This document shows, piece after piece, positions 17,317 to 26,341 of a DNA stretch of 64,000 bases (the stretch's first letter is position 1; each line of letters opens with the position of its first letter). The stretch lies in contig DAOTVB010000110.1 of NCBI GenBank assembly GCA_034436755.1, forward strand, positions 62,001 through 126,000, read 5' to 3'. The notes beneath the pieces are model-generated. The model saw only the letters and a list, made by a program, of their open reading frames with translations, was not told the DNA's origin and did no database searches. The DNA is from CAKZQX01 sp034436755 (GTDB taxonomy: Bacteria; Chloroflexota; Chloroflexia; Chloroflexales; Chloroflexaceae). The position numbers were made by a program, and so were the translations under genes.

Positions 17317-18156
17317 ATGAAAATTGCAATTCTGGCCGATATTCACGCCAACCTGCGCGCGCTTGAAGCCGTTACCGGGCATATCACTGCCTGGCAGCCC
17401 GATGCTGTTGTTGTGGCGGGTGATACGATTAATCGGGGCGCACAGCCCCACGCCTGCCTGCAGTTTGTCCAGGCGCAGGCACGTACGACCGGCTGGCAGA
17501 TATTGTGGGGCAACCACGAAGGCTATGTCGTTGCGCATACCCAGCCCGATGCACCGCGCCACGGTCCGGCCTTCGCGGTCAGCCGGCACTCCTACTGGAC
17601 CTACCGCCAGGTCGAACAGGATTTGCCCGTCATCACCGCGCTGCCCTTCGCCACCAGTCTTACCGCGCCCGATGGAACCGAGGTCCGCGTCACCCATGCC
17701 TCCATGCGCAGCGACCGCGACGGCGTCTACCACAAAACCAGCGATGATGAACTTCGCCGGCAAATTGGCGCCGCCCCCGCACCGTCGCTCTTCTGCGTGG
17801 GGCACACCCACGTTCCGCTGATCCGCCGGGTGGATCAGACGCTTGTCTTTAATGTCGGCTCGGTGGGGATGCCCTTTGACGGCGACCCGCGCGCCAGTTA
17901 CGGCCAGGTGGTCTGGCAGAACGGCACCTGGCATGCCACGCTGGTCCGGGTTGCCTATGACCGGGAGCAGGCCCGGCGCGACTTCTTCGAGACGGGATTT
18001 CTCGACGGCAGCGGCCCGCTGGGCTATCTGATCCTGGATGAGTTTGACACGGCCTGGCCGCGTCTGGGTTCATGGGCGCGGCAGTACCGGAACGAGGTAC
18101 TGGCTGGAGCCGTGTCGATGGAGCATGCGGTACGCGCGTTTCTGGAAAGTTTGTAA
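17317..18156 (+). CDS. Calcineurin-like metallophosphoesterase
   Basis: 279 aa. The two-metal phosphoesterase motifs are all present: DIHAN (D-x-H), VVAGDTINRG (G-D), WGNHEGY (G-N-H-E), a His in VTHAS, and CVGHTHVPLI (G-H-x-H). This is the YfcE/COG0639 type that hydrolyses phosphodiesters or diadenosine polyphosphates; the substrate cannot be told from sequence. The ATG at 17317 starts exactly at the family N-terminus (MKIAILADIHAN); upstream in-frame residues are Cys-rich and unlike the family. Stop is 20 bp before the OsmC gene, with which it forms an operon. Confidence 0.88.
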   Translation: MKIAILADIHANLRALEAVTGHITAWQPDAVVVAGDTINRGAQPHACLQFVQAQARTTGWQILWGNHEGYVVAHTQPDAPRHGPAFAVSRHSYWTYRQVEQDLPVITALPFATSLTAPDGTEVRVTHASMRSDRDGVYHKTSDDELRRQIGAAPAPSLFCVGHTHVPLIRRVDQTLVFNVGSVGMPFDGDPRASYGQVVWQNGTWHATLVRVAYDREQARRDFFETGFLDGSGPLGYLILDEFDTAWPRLGSWARQYRNEVLAGAVSMEHAVRAFLESL

Positions 18157-18176
18157 TCGGTAGAGAAGGAGGAGTC

Positions 18177-18587
18177 ATGTCACAGATCGAAGTTACCTGG
18201 GTCAATGAACACCGCTATCTGGCCGTGGACAGTACGAATCATACGGTTGTTCTCTCGCCGCCCAACGATATCGGCATTAAGCCATCTGACGGGTTGTTGA
18301 TTGCCCTGGCCGCATGCGCTGCTCACGATATCGTCGAGATTATCAACAAGCAGCGGGCGCACCTGGCGCGGCTGGTCATTGCCGTGGAGGGTGCGCAGGC
18401 TCCGCAGCCGCCCTGGGCCTACCAGCGCATTCATCTGCGTATTCAGGTGACCGCGCAGAACCTGCGCCACGAGCAACTGGAGCGCGCGGTTGATCTGGCG
18501 CTGAACAAATATTGCTCGGTGCGCGCGTCACTCTCACCCGATATTGTAGTTACATTCGAGGTTGATCTACAGAGCGAAGGCGCGTAG
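18177..18587 (+). CDS. OsmC-family protein
   Basis: 136 aa with a strong ribosome site (AGAAGGAGGAG) before the ATG. OsmC/Ohr-fold proteins reduce organic hydroperoxides with two Cys residues. Here the segment LLIALAACAAHDIVEIINKQR holds one Cys of the helical motif, and NKYCSVRASL holds the second at the usual YCSV position. The order and spacing match the YhfA/OsmC-like branch. It is translated just after the phosphoesterase. A role in oxidative stress is family knowledge; no substrate can be assigned. Confidence 0.85.
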   Translation: MSQIEVTWVNEHRYLAVDSTNHTVVLSPPNDIGIKPSDGLLIALAACAAHDIVEIINKQRAHLARLVIAVEGAQAPQPPWAYQRIHLRIQVTAQNLRHEQLERAVDLALNKYCSVRASLSPDIVVTFEVDLQSEGA

Positions 18588-18722
18588 CCGCGTAGGAGAA
18601 AGGTCCAGCGTTCCTTCAGTCACCTGACCAGGAGCGATTCTGGTCAAATGACCAGTTACCGTTATCGCCCTGCTGCGCTACAATATTCTCAGGCACGATT
18701 TGGATGGGGCGAAAGTGCCAAG

Positions 18723-18761
18723 ACCACGAAGGCTGCTGTGACGACCAGCAGCCTTCGTGGT
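18723..18761. terminator. Bidirectional hairpin terminator
   Basis: A perfect 16-bp stem (18723-18738 with 18746-18761) and 7-nt loop between the convergent OsmC and MFS genes. It lies 12 bp from the stop of the MFS gene. Confidence 0.8.
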
Positions 18762-18773
18762 ATGTAACGCGAC

Positions 18774-20252
18774 CTACGCAACTGGTCGGGACGACTCACG
18801 CCGGCGAAGCGTTGCCCGGCGCTCCTGCAGCAGGCCCCAGGTGCTCAACCCCAGCGCCAGCAGCAGCAACACCACCGCGACAAAGAAAGTATCGTGCAGC
18901 CCGGCAACCTGAGCCAGTGCCGGCGCATCGGTTGTCTCGCCCGTCAGCGGCTCACTTGCGGCGGCCGCCACCCGGCTGGCCCAGATCGTCCCCAATAGTG
19001 CAATGCCGACCGTTTGCCCCAGCGTGCGCGTCATCGCCAGCAACCCGGAGGCCACGCCCAGCCGCGTCTGCGGTACGGTGCCCATGACAGCGCTGTTGTT
19101 GGGCGATTGGAAAATCCCCATTCCCAGGCCAACCGGCAGAAAGCGCAGAATGTAGCCGAGCACACTGGTATGCGTGTCGAGCGACATCAGGCCGGCATAG
19201 CCAACCAGCATCACCAGCAGCCCGACAATGGTGATGGCACGCGTCCCCACCCGATCCGACAGCGCCCCGGCGATGGGGGCGGCCACACCCAGCGCAATCG
19301 GTACCGGCGCAAGCAGCAACCCGACGCGCTGTGTATCATACCCCAGGATATTCTCCAGATAGAAGGGTATCAGCATCAGGCTCCCGGCAACCAGAATGAA
19401 TGAGATTAACCCATTGATCAGATTTATACTAAACAGACTATTGCGGAACAGTGTTAGATCGACCATTGGCTGGCGGCTCTTCCACTCAATGAAGATAAAG
19501 ATGAGCAGAAAGATAATCCAGCCGGCAAAGAGCATGCGAATTATCTGCTGATCAAAGCCAAACTGCTGCCCCAGCGTCAGCCCCAGCAGCAGCCCCAGCA
19601 GGCTGAGGCAGAGCGTGGCGGCCCCCAGGTAGTCAAACCGCTGCCCGCCGGGCGGCCGGGTATCCGGCACAAACCGGAGAACGATCAAGATACCAACAAT
19701 ACCAACCGGTATATTCACAAAGAAAATCCAGTGCCAGGAGAACTGTTCAATCAGCACACCCCCCAGCGCCGGGCCGACAACAATCCCAATCGAGACCATC
19801 AGCCCGGTAATGCCCAGCGCCTTGCCCCGCTCACTCGGCGGAAACGCCTCGGTGACAATGGCCGGACCCAGGGCCATCATCATCGCCGCACCGACCGCCT
19901 GGAGCACGCGAAAGCCAATCAGCCAGGCAATCGTCGGCGCCACCCCGCACAATCCTGAACCAACGGTGAAGATAATAAATCCCAGCGTATAGAGCAGCTT
20001 CTTGCCAATAATATCGGCCAGACGCCCCACGCTTAACAGGAGGATTGTCACCGTTAAAAAATAGCCCAGTGCCACCCACTGCACAATGGCAAAGGTGGTA
20101 TTTAGCTCACGCTCCAGGGTGGGGAGGGCAATATTGACGATACTGCCATCAATTGTTGATAAAAAAATGCCCATGGCGACGGCTGCCATTGCGTACCATT
20201 TGCGGCTATAGTCAACGTCCGGCCGGCGCATCTGCTCACTCGAAGTGGTCAA
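18774..20252 (-). CDS. MFS drug:H+ exporter, DHA2 (14-helix) family
   Basis: 492 aa with about 14 transmembrane helices. Family motifs are visible: motif A GRLADIIGKKLLYTLG after helix 2, motif C in GIVVGPALGGVLIE in helix 5, and SWHWIFFVNIPVGI typical of EmrB/QacA exporters; the acidic residue in IFLSTIDGSIVNIALP (helix 1) is the usual DHA2 proton/substrate residue. It probably exports lipophilic drugs or metabolites. The best ribosome site (AAAGGAAG) serves a TTG at 20252; an ATG seven codons later is the alternative. Divergent from the glycosidase-like gene. Confidence 0.88.
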   Translation of the reverse strand: MTTSSEQMRRPDVDYSRKWYAMAAVAMGIFLSTIDGSIVNIALPTLERELNTTFAIVQWVALGYFLTVTILLLSVGRLADIIGKKLLYTLGFIIFTVGSGLCGVAPTIAWLIGFRVLQAVGAAMMMALGPAIVTEAFPPSERGKALGITGLMVSIGIVVGPALGGVLIEQFSWHWIFFVNIPVGIVGILIVLRFVPDTRPPGGQRFDYLGAATLCLSLLGLLLGLTLGQQFGFDQQIIRMLFAGWIIFLLIFIFIEWKSRQPMVDLTLFRNSLFSINLINGLISFILVAGSLMLIPFYLENILGYDTQRVGLLLAPVPIALGVAAPIAGALSDRVGTRAITIVGLLVMLVGYAGLMSLDTHTSVLGYILRFLPVGLGMGIFQSPNNSAVMGTVPQTRLGVASGLLAMTRTLGQTVGIALLGTIWASRVAAAASEPLTGETTDAPALAQVAGLHDTFFVAVVLLLLALGLSTWGLLQERRATLRRRESSRPVA

Positions 20253-20455
20253 CGCAACTTCCTTTCACACAGTTTTGCTTGCGTGTTCCAGGCGTTATCA
20301 GGCAACATCTGAAACATGCAATAATCGCACTCAATACCATTGGTATGCATTATACCTGGTTTGGTGGGGCGATCAGAAAGTGCCGGGAGGACGCGGCCCA
20401 GATCATGCTATACTTCTATCTGATGCATTGTTCTGAGATGAAGGAATTGCGCTCC

Positions 20456-22420
20456 ATGACTCGTCGCTGCCTGACCGATATCAGCGGTTCGTTTTACGAT
20501 CCGACCAAACCTTTCCGCAACTGGTCGGCCCTCCCGTTTTATCAGCTTGATCTGCCCCAGATGCCCTTTGTCGATCAGCTCCAGCTTGCGCAGGGGTTGG
20601 CGCGGGCCGGCACATACCTTGAGCGAATTCAGGCGCAGGGCTACACCGGCATTGTCATTGATAACCTGCCCCATCTGGTTGGCTTTGAGACGGCCCCGGT
20701 TGAGATCTACCCCGGCAGTAGTCCCTATCGCCTGCGCGCGGCGATATACCGTCAGGCATTTGGGCCGCTGTTCGCGGATGCGGTACAGCGCGGCATGGAA
20801 GTTTTTGTGACGACCGATATGCAGTGGAGTACGCCTCCCGTGCGGCGCTTTGCCCGGCGGATGACAGCGCACAACCCGCGCCTGGCGGAGATCAACCGCT
20901 GGGCCGTGGAAGAACTGTTTACGCTGCTGCCCCAGGTGCGGGGGCTGATTGTGCGCGTTGGGGAGACGGGCGGCGCACATAACCAGGGTCAGAGTTACAT
21001 GGGCCACATGCTCTACACCACCGCCGACAGCCTGCGCAGTCTGATCGCCACGCTGCTGCCGGTGTGTGAAGCCTACGACCGGCTGCTGATCATCCGCACC
21101 TGGAGTATCGGCATTGGCGAACTGGGGGATCTGCTCTGGTCGCCCACCCGTTATGGAGCCACCTTCGCGGACTATACCTCGCCGCATCTGCTGGTCTCGA
21201 TCAAGCATGGTCCCTCGGACTTCTTCCGGCACCTGCCGCATAACCCGACGCTCGGGCTCCCCGGCCCGGCGCAGATCGTTGAAATGCAGAACCGGCGCGA
21301 GTATGAACTCTTTGGGATGGTACCCAGTTCTATCGGGGAGTTGCATCAGTCGGTTCTCCAGCATGCGGTGGCAACCAACCGGCAGTTTGCGGGTATCTGG
21401 GCCTGGAATGGCACCGGGGGCTGGGGCGGCGGACGAGCGGCACTCGGCAGCGAGGGCTGGAGCCTCTGGACGGAACTCAACAGCGCGCTGACGGCGGCCC
21501 TGGTTCACAATCCTGACCTGGATACATCAGCCTTTGTCTACCGCTGGTGCGATGAACATTTTGGCGGACCATTCGGCGCGGCGGTCGCCGATCTCTATCG
21601 GGACTCAGCACAGGTGATCACGCAGGCCTGGTATCCCGGACGCCTCACGCACGGGAAGCGCACGCTGGGATCGATCTATCTGCCGCCGCTCCTCTGGATC
21701 TGGTGGATGCGACCAACGGCTTCGCTGGTTATCTGGGCCTATCTTGCCACCGCGATAGAGGACCGGGAAACGCTACTGCGGGAGGATGCCGCGGCGGTGG
21801 AACGCCTCGCCGGACATGCCGAACGGTTAGCGCGCCTGGCTCCGGTGGCGGATGCGCGCGCGGCCGGCGTGGTGGAGAGCGCCTACTACTTTTGTGATCT
21901 GCTCAATGTGGCCCGGCAGATTCGCGCGCTGATGCTGCGGATGTTTGCTGCCGCATGGTCTGCCCGGCACGCCGACTGGCGCGCCTTAATCGTCGAGACG
22001 CCCGGCGTGCGCCAGGTTATCGCGCAGCACCAGGCAGCCTGGGCGGGCAATGCCGACTTACCGCCGCTCGAAGTTGAAGAAATCGCTACCTTTCTGCGTA
22101 GCCTCGAGCGACACCCGAAGATGTTCTGGGCGCGCGCACGCCTGGCCTGTATGCTGGTGGACCGGCTGCAAACCCGGCAGCACCGGGGACGCCAACGCCA
22201 CCCTGGACGAATGATCGCCATGGCTGTGCTTGTGTTTATGCTCTTTTACGAAGATCGTCCGCGTGCCGGTATTGCCGGGGCAGTCGCCTCACTACTGTTT
22301 ATCCCGCCACTTCGCCAGCGTGCGGTGCGGCTGCTGCTGCCCTGGCTGAATCGTCGCTTCAACCTGCTGCCGTCGATCTTCTTTGAGGCGGGCCCCGCCG
22401 TTACGGAGTGGACGGCCTGA
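20456..22420 (+). CDS. Glycosidase-like TIM-barrel protein with C-terminal membrane helices
   Basis: 654 aa from the ATG at 20456 (AAGGA 9 nt upstream); the frame is open further upstream through the promoter region but without family-like sequence. Residues ~10-430 look like a (beta/alpha)8 hydrolase: GYTGIVIDNL, GMEVFVTTDMQW, VRGLIVRVGETGG and EMQNRREYELFGMVPSSIG, reminiscent of GH67/GH115 alpha-glucuronidases, whose acids sit in similar places. Residues ~430-560 are helical. A membrane hairpin follows at about 590-635 (MIAMAVLVFMLFYE, AGIAGAVASLLFIPP). No signal peptide is evident, so the barrel may face the cytoplasm. Family membership is a guess; no substrate can be named. The 3' end overlaps the convergent PHP gene by 20 bp. 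Confidence 0.6.
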   Translation: MTRRCLTDISGSFYDPTKPFRNWSALPFYQLDLPQMPFVDQLQLAQGLARAGTYLERIQAQGYTGIVIDNLPHLVGFETAPVEIYPGSSPYRLRAAIYRQAFGPLFADAVQRGMEVFVTTDMQWSTPPVRRFARRMTAHNPRLAEINRWAVEELFTLLPQVRGLIVRVGETGGAHNQGQSYMGHMLYTTADSLRSLIATLLPVCEAYDRLLIIRTWSIGIGELGDLLWSPTRYGATFADYTSPHLLVSIKHGPSDFFRHLPHNPTLGLPGPAQIVEMQNRREYELFGMVPSSIGELHQSVLQHAVATNRQFAGIWAWNGTGGWGGGRAALGSEGWSLWTELNSALTAALVHNPDLDTSAFVYRWCDEHFGGPFGAAVADLYRDSAQVITQAWYPGRLTHGKRTLGSIYLPPLLWIWWMRPTASLVIWAYLATAIEDRETLLREDAAAVERLAGHAERLARLAPVADARAAGVVESAYYFCDLLNVARQIRALMLRMFAAAWSARHADWRALIVETPGVRQVIAQHQAAWAGNADLPPLEVEEIATFLRSLERHPKMFWARARLACMLVDRLQTRQHRGRQRHPGRMIAMAVLVFMLFYEDRPRAGIAGAVASLLFIPPLRQRAVRLLLPWLNRRFNLLPSIFFEAGPAVTEWTA

Positions 22421-23114
22421 GCACGCGCTGGGTCTGGCCGACCAGCCAGCGCGTGATAAACTCGACATTGTGGCCCAGGGTCCACTGCATGCCGCCGGCC
22501 TGGATCTGGCCGCTTTTGATGGCCGCACGCAGATCGGCTGCCGTAGTACCGGGGAACTGCGTGTACCCCAGGCCGAGCGTCGGCAGATGGTGCGAGTCGC
22601 TGCCACCGCAGCCGGGCATGTTCAGTTGCCGTGCCACTGCGGCCGCCTGGACATTGTTCCGGGCCAGCCAGAGCCCCGCGTTAAACGTCTCCATGGCATC
22701 AATCGGCCACTCGCAGTCGGGGCCAACGCAGCGCTCGTGCAGGCGCGCCTGGCCCATCGAAGGCACGCGCCAGCCATAGGGATGCGCCGGAATGCACAAC
22801 CCACCCTGCGCATGTACGGCAGCAATCGTCTCGGCGGCGGGACGGTGTGGCAACAGCGGCTCCTCGATAAACAGCGCCAGCATGTGCCCCTCTGCCGTCG
22901 AAACCTCCTCGCCGACGATTACCTCAATGCCGTAGGAACCGGCAATCTGCCGGGCCTCCAGCGCGCCGTCAATCCGATCATGGTCGGTGATGGCAATCAC
23001 CCGCAGATCGGTATTGGTAGCAACATACTCCAGAATATCGATAACACTTGCCGTTCCATCACTGCTATAGTTGGTATGAATATGCAGATCAGCCTTGCTC
23101 CAGGATGTATTCAC
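22401..23114 (-). CDS. PHP-domain metal-dependent phosphoesterase
   Basis: 237 aa. PHP fold (COG0613) with the metal-binding motifs in order: DLHIHTNYSSDG, AITDHDRIDGA, Glu in VGEEVST, CIPAHPYGW and GCGGSDSHH. Relatives hydrolyse 3'-phosphoadenosine 5'-phosphate-like or nucleoside bisphosphate substrates or act as nucleases on short RNA. The GTG at 23114 is chosen because GGAGGGG sits 6-8 nt upstream; two upstream in-frame starts would add sequence unlike the family. The 3' end overlaps the convergent glycosidase-like gene by 20 bp. Confidence 0.82.
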   Translation of the reverse strand: MNTSWSKADLHIHTNYSSDGTASVIDILEYVATNTDLRVIAITDHDRIDGALEARQIAGSYGIEVIVGEEVSTAEGHMLALFIEEPLLPHRPAAETIAAVHAQGGLCIPAHPYGWRVPSMGQARLHERCVGPDCEWPIDAMETFNAGLWLARNNVQAAAVARQLNMPGCGGSDSHHLPTLGLGYTQFPGTTAADLRAAIKSGQIQAGGMQWTLGHNVEFITRWLVGQTQRVLRPSTP

Positions 23115-23319
23115 CGGATCACCCCTCCTCTGTCTGATCATCGTCTGGTCGTAGAGTATACGAAACCGCGTCCCAGTTATGCGGACACGGTTCCGTATTA
23201 GCATAGCGCCCGAAGATTGTGGTTCTTCTATGAGTGTGTTAACAGAATGCTAAGAGATTGTAAAATCGGGCGCGGAGGGGCGCCGGGCCGATAGCCGCGT
23301 GATGAACTGAACTAGAACG

Positions 23320-24630
23320 TTAACCCGTGGCATGGCGCTCTTGCAGGGATTGTACCCGCATCGGCTGCAGCTTGCCATAGGTAGCGGTGCGCCAGAGCCA
23401 CTCCATCGGTCCAAAGCGGAACCGCCGCACCCACCAGTTACTAATGATCACCTGAACCGAGAAAATGGTAATGCTCAAGAGCAAGCCGAGTGCCGGGCCG
23501 ACCTGCCCCATCAGTCCCAGGCCATAGCCATAAAAAATTGTTGTGCAGACCAGGGTCTGGAGCAGATAGTTGCTGAGCGCGGTACGCCCTACAGCCGCCA
23601 GTGGCATAAGCCGCTGTTGCCAGGATTGATTCTGAGTCAACTGGATGAGCGCCGTCACATAAAACAGGCAGAGCGCGGGGGCACCAATGACAAAACTTAC
23701 GACCGAGAGCAGCAAGGGCAACGAAAACTCCGCCGGGTTGACAAGCGTACTTAACCAGACGTACAGCAGGTTGGTAACCAGCCCCACCACCAGACTCCAG
23801 CGCATCACCCGGCGGAAGAAGGGCAGATTGGCCGGAATATCGTGCAGCAGTCGGCGGCGGCCTACATACAGACCGAGCAGGAACATGGCAAGAATGACAA
23901 AGAACATGCCATTCAGAAAGATTCCCATCGTCGAAAACGCAAAATCCTGCAGTCGCTGCATTGCCATCTCGGCAAAGCTGCCCTCGGTGTAGATGCGCAG
24001 GGCTTCCTGGTAACTGGTTTTATACTCGGCGATGGTCAGGGCCATCTGCTCATCAACAATGGCTGCGCCTTCGGGCGTACTGCCTGCCAGGGCAACCAGG
24101 CCGAACAGACCGGTGTTGAGCACCATTGGAATAATCAGCAGAATGACGGCCCAGATGAGCAGTGTCCGCGGGGAGCGCTTGCGAAAGAAGAGCAGGAGTG
24201 TGCCCAGGATGGCATAGTAGGTGAGAATATCACCCGGCCAGAAGAGCAGCACATGTGCCAGCCCAAACAGCAGCAGAATGAACATACGCCGCAAGTAGAG
24301 CGGCACAAAGCGGATGCTGCGACTCTCGGCCCGACTCATTTGCATAGTCAGGCCCAACCCAAACAGCAGCGAGAACATGGTGAAGAACTTGCCCTCAGCC
24401 GTGAAACGAATGAAGCTCGCAGCCGCCTGATTAACCGGGCCGGGCCAGGGTGATGTTTCCAGGACAAACTGATAAACGGGCGCGGCGAAGATCATCATAT
24501 TCACGAGCAGAATGCCGAAGATGGCAAAGCCTCGCAGGATATCAACGATCGCAATCCGTTCGCGCGGTTGGGTTGGCGCAACCGTCTCCGCCATCGTTTG
24601 TCCGCGTTGCGCTACTTCATGAGTTATCAT
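23320..24630 (-). CDS. DUF418 (YeiB-like) membrane protein
   Basis: 436 aa, about ten transmembrane helices. The N-terminal motif IVDILRGFAIFGILLVNM is the heparan-alpha-glucosaminide acetyltransferase-like start, and the C-terminal DUF418 domain includes RTALSNYLLQTLV and FGPMEWLWR. The family belongs to the acyltransferase_3-related membrane proteins, with unknown substrate in most cases. ATG preceded by GGAAGGAAAA. It stands alone between a PHP gene and a repeat-bearing gap. Confidence 0.85.
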   Translation of the reverse strand: MITHEVAQRGQTMAETVAPTQPRERIAIVDILRGFAIFGILLVNMMIFAAPVYQFVLETSPWPGPVNQAAASFIRFTAEGKFFTMFSLLFGLGLTMQMSRAESRSIRFVPLYLRRMFILLLFGLAHVLLFWPGDILTYYAILGTLLLFFRKRSPRTLLIWAVILLIIPMVLNTGLFGLVALAGSTPEGAAIVDEQMALTIAEYKTSYQEALRIYTEGSFAEMAMQRLQDFAFSTMGIFLNGMFFVILAMFLLGLYVGRRRLLHDIPANLPFFRRVMRWSLVVGLVTNLLYVWLSTLVNPAEFSLPLLLSVVSFVIGAPALCLFYVTALIQLTQNQSWQQRLMPLAAVGRTALSNYLLQTLVCTTIFYGYGLGLMGQVGPALGLLLSITIFSVQVIISNWWVRRFRFGPMEWLWRTATYGKLQPMRVQSLQERHATG

Positions 24631-24999
24631 GATTTTCCTTCCCAGTGTAGGTATACTAATCTTTATGCCAGACGCAAAAGCTGGTTCCACCCTGCCGCAG
24701 GCGAAATTTCCTTTTGGGTGAGCAACCGTGTACCTTTTGTAACCTGTAGAGCAGGAGCCGATGCTGATACCAATGCGTCTCTACAGTGAGCAAGAAATCC
24801 TGTTGTCGTATTATGACAACCCATCGGTATGACCAGTTGTCGTTCCGGGTTCCGTGATGTGTGTACGGGTAACTCTATTGTAAAAATAGGCTGATAGACG
24901 GAAATCAGTCTCAGGAAGGAACAGCGCTTAGTCAAAAGGGAGGAAGCCGCCCGGACAGGGGAATAGAGCAGAACGTGCCGCCTGCCGGCACTGTGGAGG
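24631..24999. other. Intergenic region with partial repeat copy
   Basis: About 370 bp without a gene. Bases 24685-24735 match, in reverse, the left arm of repeat family A (CCACCCTGCCGCAGGCGAAA). Otherwise nothing is recognised. Confidence 0.4.
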
Positions 25000-25722
25000 T
25001 TACACAATCAGCAGGATGCCGATGCCAATCAGGAAGAAATACAACACCCGCTCGAAGCGCGCTTTCGGGATGGCCTGGTTCAGCCGCCCACCCAGGAACA
25101 CGCCCAGCATAATCAGCGGGAAGGAGCAGCCAAACAGCCAGAAGACCTGCGGCGTCCACAACCCGGCGACCCCGTGCCCCAGCAGGATCAGCAGGCCGGT
25201 CGGCACAAAATAGCCCTGGAGCGTCGCGCGAAACCGCTCCGGCGACCAGCGCTGGAGTGTGCCGTACATCACAATCGGCGGGCCGTTGGTGTTGTACGCG
25301 CCCCCCAGGATACCGGCGATAAACCCGAAGAGATAGGCCAGCCCGCCGTATCGCAGTGCCGGGAGTTCCGGTCGTGCCAGGTTGTACAGCCCGAACAGGA
25401 TCAGCACAATACCCAGCACCGCCTTGACCAGTTCCTCCGGGATGCCCTTCAACAGCAGCAGCCCGACCGGAATACCCACGAAGGAGGCCAGGATCAGTCG
25501 CCAGGCGGCACGCAGATCCACGGTACGCCAGCCCTGTAGCAGGATTGTCAGGGCGGTGGTTGTGCCCACAAACGCCACCAGCGGCGTCGCCATGCGGATG
25601 TCGATCACCAGGGCCAGGATCGGCATAGCGAGCAGCGCGTCACCAAACCCCAGCGTCGAGCGCGTAAAGGTCGTGCAGAAGAGGATCGCCATAACCAGCA
25701 GTGTCAGTGGGAGAGAAACCAT
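25000..25722 (-). CDS. TauE/SafE-family anion permease
   Basis: 240 aa with about eight transmembrane helices. The TauE/SafE repeats are seen as FTRSTLGFGDALLAMPIL in the N-terminal half and AGILGGAYNTNGPPIVMYG in the C-terminal half. The family exports or imports sulfite, sulfoacetate or related organosulfur anions. The ATG at 25722 is where hydrophobic sequence begins; no clear ribosome site is visible, and the frame stays open 38 codons upstream over a repeat-like stretch, so the start is uncertain. Confidence 0.82.
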   Translation of the reverse strand: MVSLPLTLLVMAILFCTTFTRSTLGFGDALLAMPILALVIDIRMATPLVAFVGTTTALTILLQGWRTVDLRAAWRLILASFVGIPVGLLLLKGIPEELVKAVLGIVLILFGLYNLARPELPALRYGGLAYLFGFIAGILGGAYNTNGPPIVMYGTLQRWSPERFRATLQGYFVPTGLLILLGHGVAGLWTPQVFWLFGCSFPLIMLGVFLGGRLNQAIPKARFERVLYFFLIGIGILLIV

Positions 25723-25909
25723 ACGTGATAGGTGCTGCGTGATGCAGGCTCTGTCGGTCGGTAGTGAGGCTCGGACCACGAATGTCACGAAAGAGTGCGA
25801 AAGCCAGGAACATCTGCGTGGCAACACTGCCGGCATCAGCGGGTTGGCGTCTTTCGCTTATTTCGCAACCTTCGCGTTCCAAACTTCCCCTGCCTGCCTC
25901 CTGTTAGAC

Positions 25910-26097
25910 GAACTTTGAAATTGTAATCCGGACATCGCAGGATTGGAGTCCCGGCTTCAGCCGGTCCGGGCGTTCCCGGCAGTATGCCCCGGCCCTGGCA
26001 GGCATACCACCGGCTAAAGCCGGGACTCCAGTGAGTCACGTACGGCTAAAGCCGGGACTCCAGTGAATCACATATCTGGACTATTTGTTCAAACTTC
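25910..26097. repeat. Palindromic repeat family B, copy 1
   Basis: Ends are inverted: GAACTTTGAA at 25910-25919 and TTCAAACTTC at 26088-26097, each followed inward by a TCCGGA-like block. The interior has several GGAGTCCCGGCTTCAGCCGG / CCGGCTAAAGCCGGGACTCC palindromes. Other copies are at 30831, 44251 and 48914. Confidence 0.7.
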
Positions 26098-26099
26098 AT

Positions 26100-26264
26100 G
26101 TAACAGGAGTCAGGCGGTTGATAGGCAAACCGGACGTTTCACTCGATGAAAGCCGGCTGCGCCTGCGGCAGCATGGCACTCTTTTTTTATGAAAAAGAAT
26201 GGAGTCTTTCGCCCTGCCGGAGGCGACATACGCTTTCGGGTCAGTGATCGCGTAACTCGTGTTA
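26100..26264 (-). repeat. Palindromic repeat family A, copy 4
   Basis: Reverse-complement collinear with the copy at 15440-15574 over about 130 bp: CAAACCGGACGTTTCAC, GCCTGCGGCAGCATGG, a T-rich/A-rich hairpin core and CGCCCTGCCGGAGGCGA appear in the same order and spacing. Confidence 0.7.
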
Positions 26265-26276
26265 TCTTATCTAACC

Positions 26277-26341
26277 GTTAACCCGTAACCATTAACCCGT
26301 AACCATTAACCCGTAACCGTTAACCGTTAACCATTAACCCT
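26277..26341. repeat. Heptamer tandem array at the asnB stop codon
   Basis: Nine 7-bp units of the form TAACCNN (TAACCCG, TAACCAT, TAACCGT, TAACCCT) in perfect register. The stop codon of asnB (complement at 26334-26336) falls inside the array. Confidence 0.75.

Larger units (their letters stand above)
25723..26333. other. Intergenic region made of repeats
   Basis: About 610 bp with no gene. In order it carries CACGAA/TTTCGC palindrome family D (about 25771-25885), an element of family B with inverted ends (25910-26097), family A copy 4 (26100-26264), and a heptamer array (26277-26341) that reaches into the asnB stop codon. Confidence 0.65.

Noticed and set aside
20408..21508. A 366-codon open frame on the minus strand opposite the glycosidase-like gene
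   Set aside because: Its protein is Arg/Gln/Pro/His-rich antisense-type sequence with no ribosome site; the plus frame has coherent secondary structure and motifs.
26277..26341. Possible CRISPR array or telomere-like DNA in the TAACCNN repeats
   Set aside because: Units are 7 bp with no spacers of CRISPR size, and the array is internal and short.
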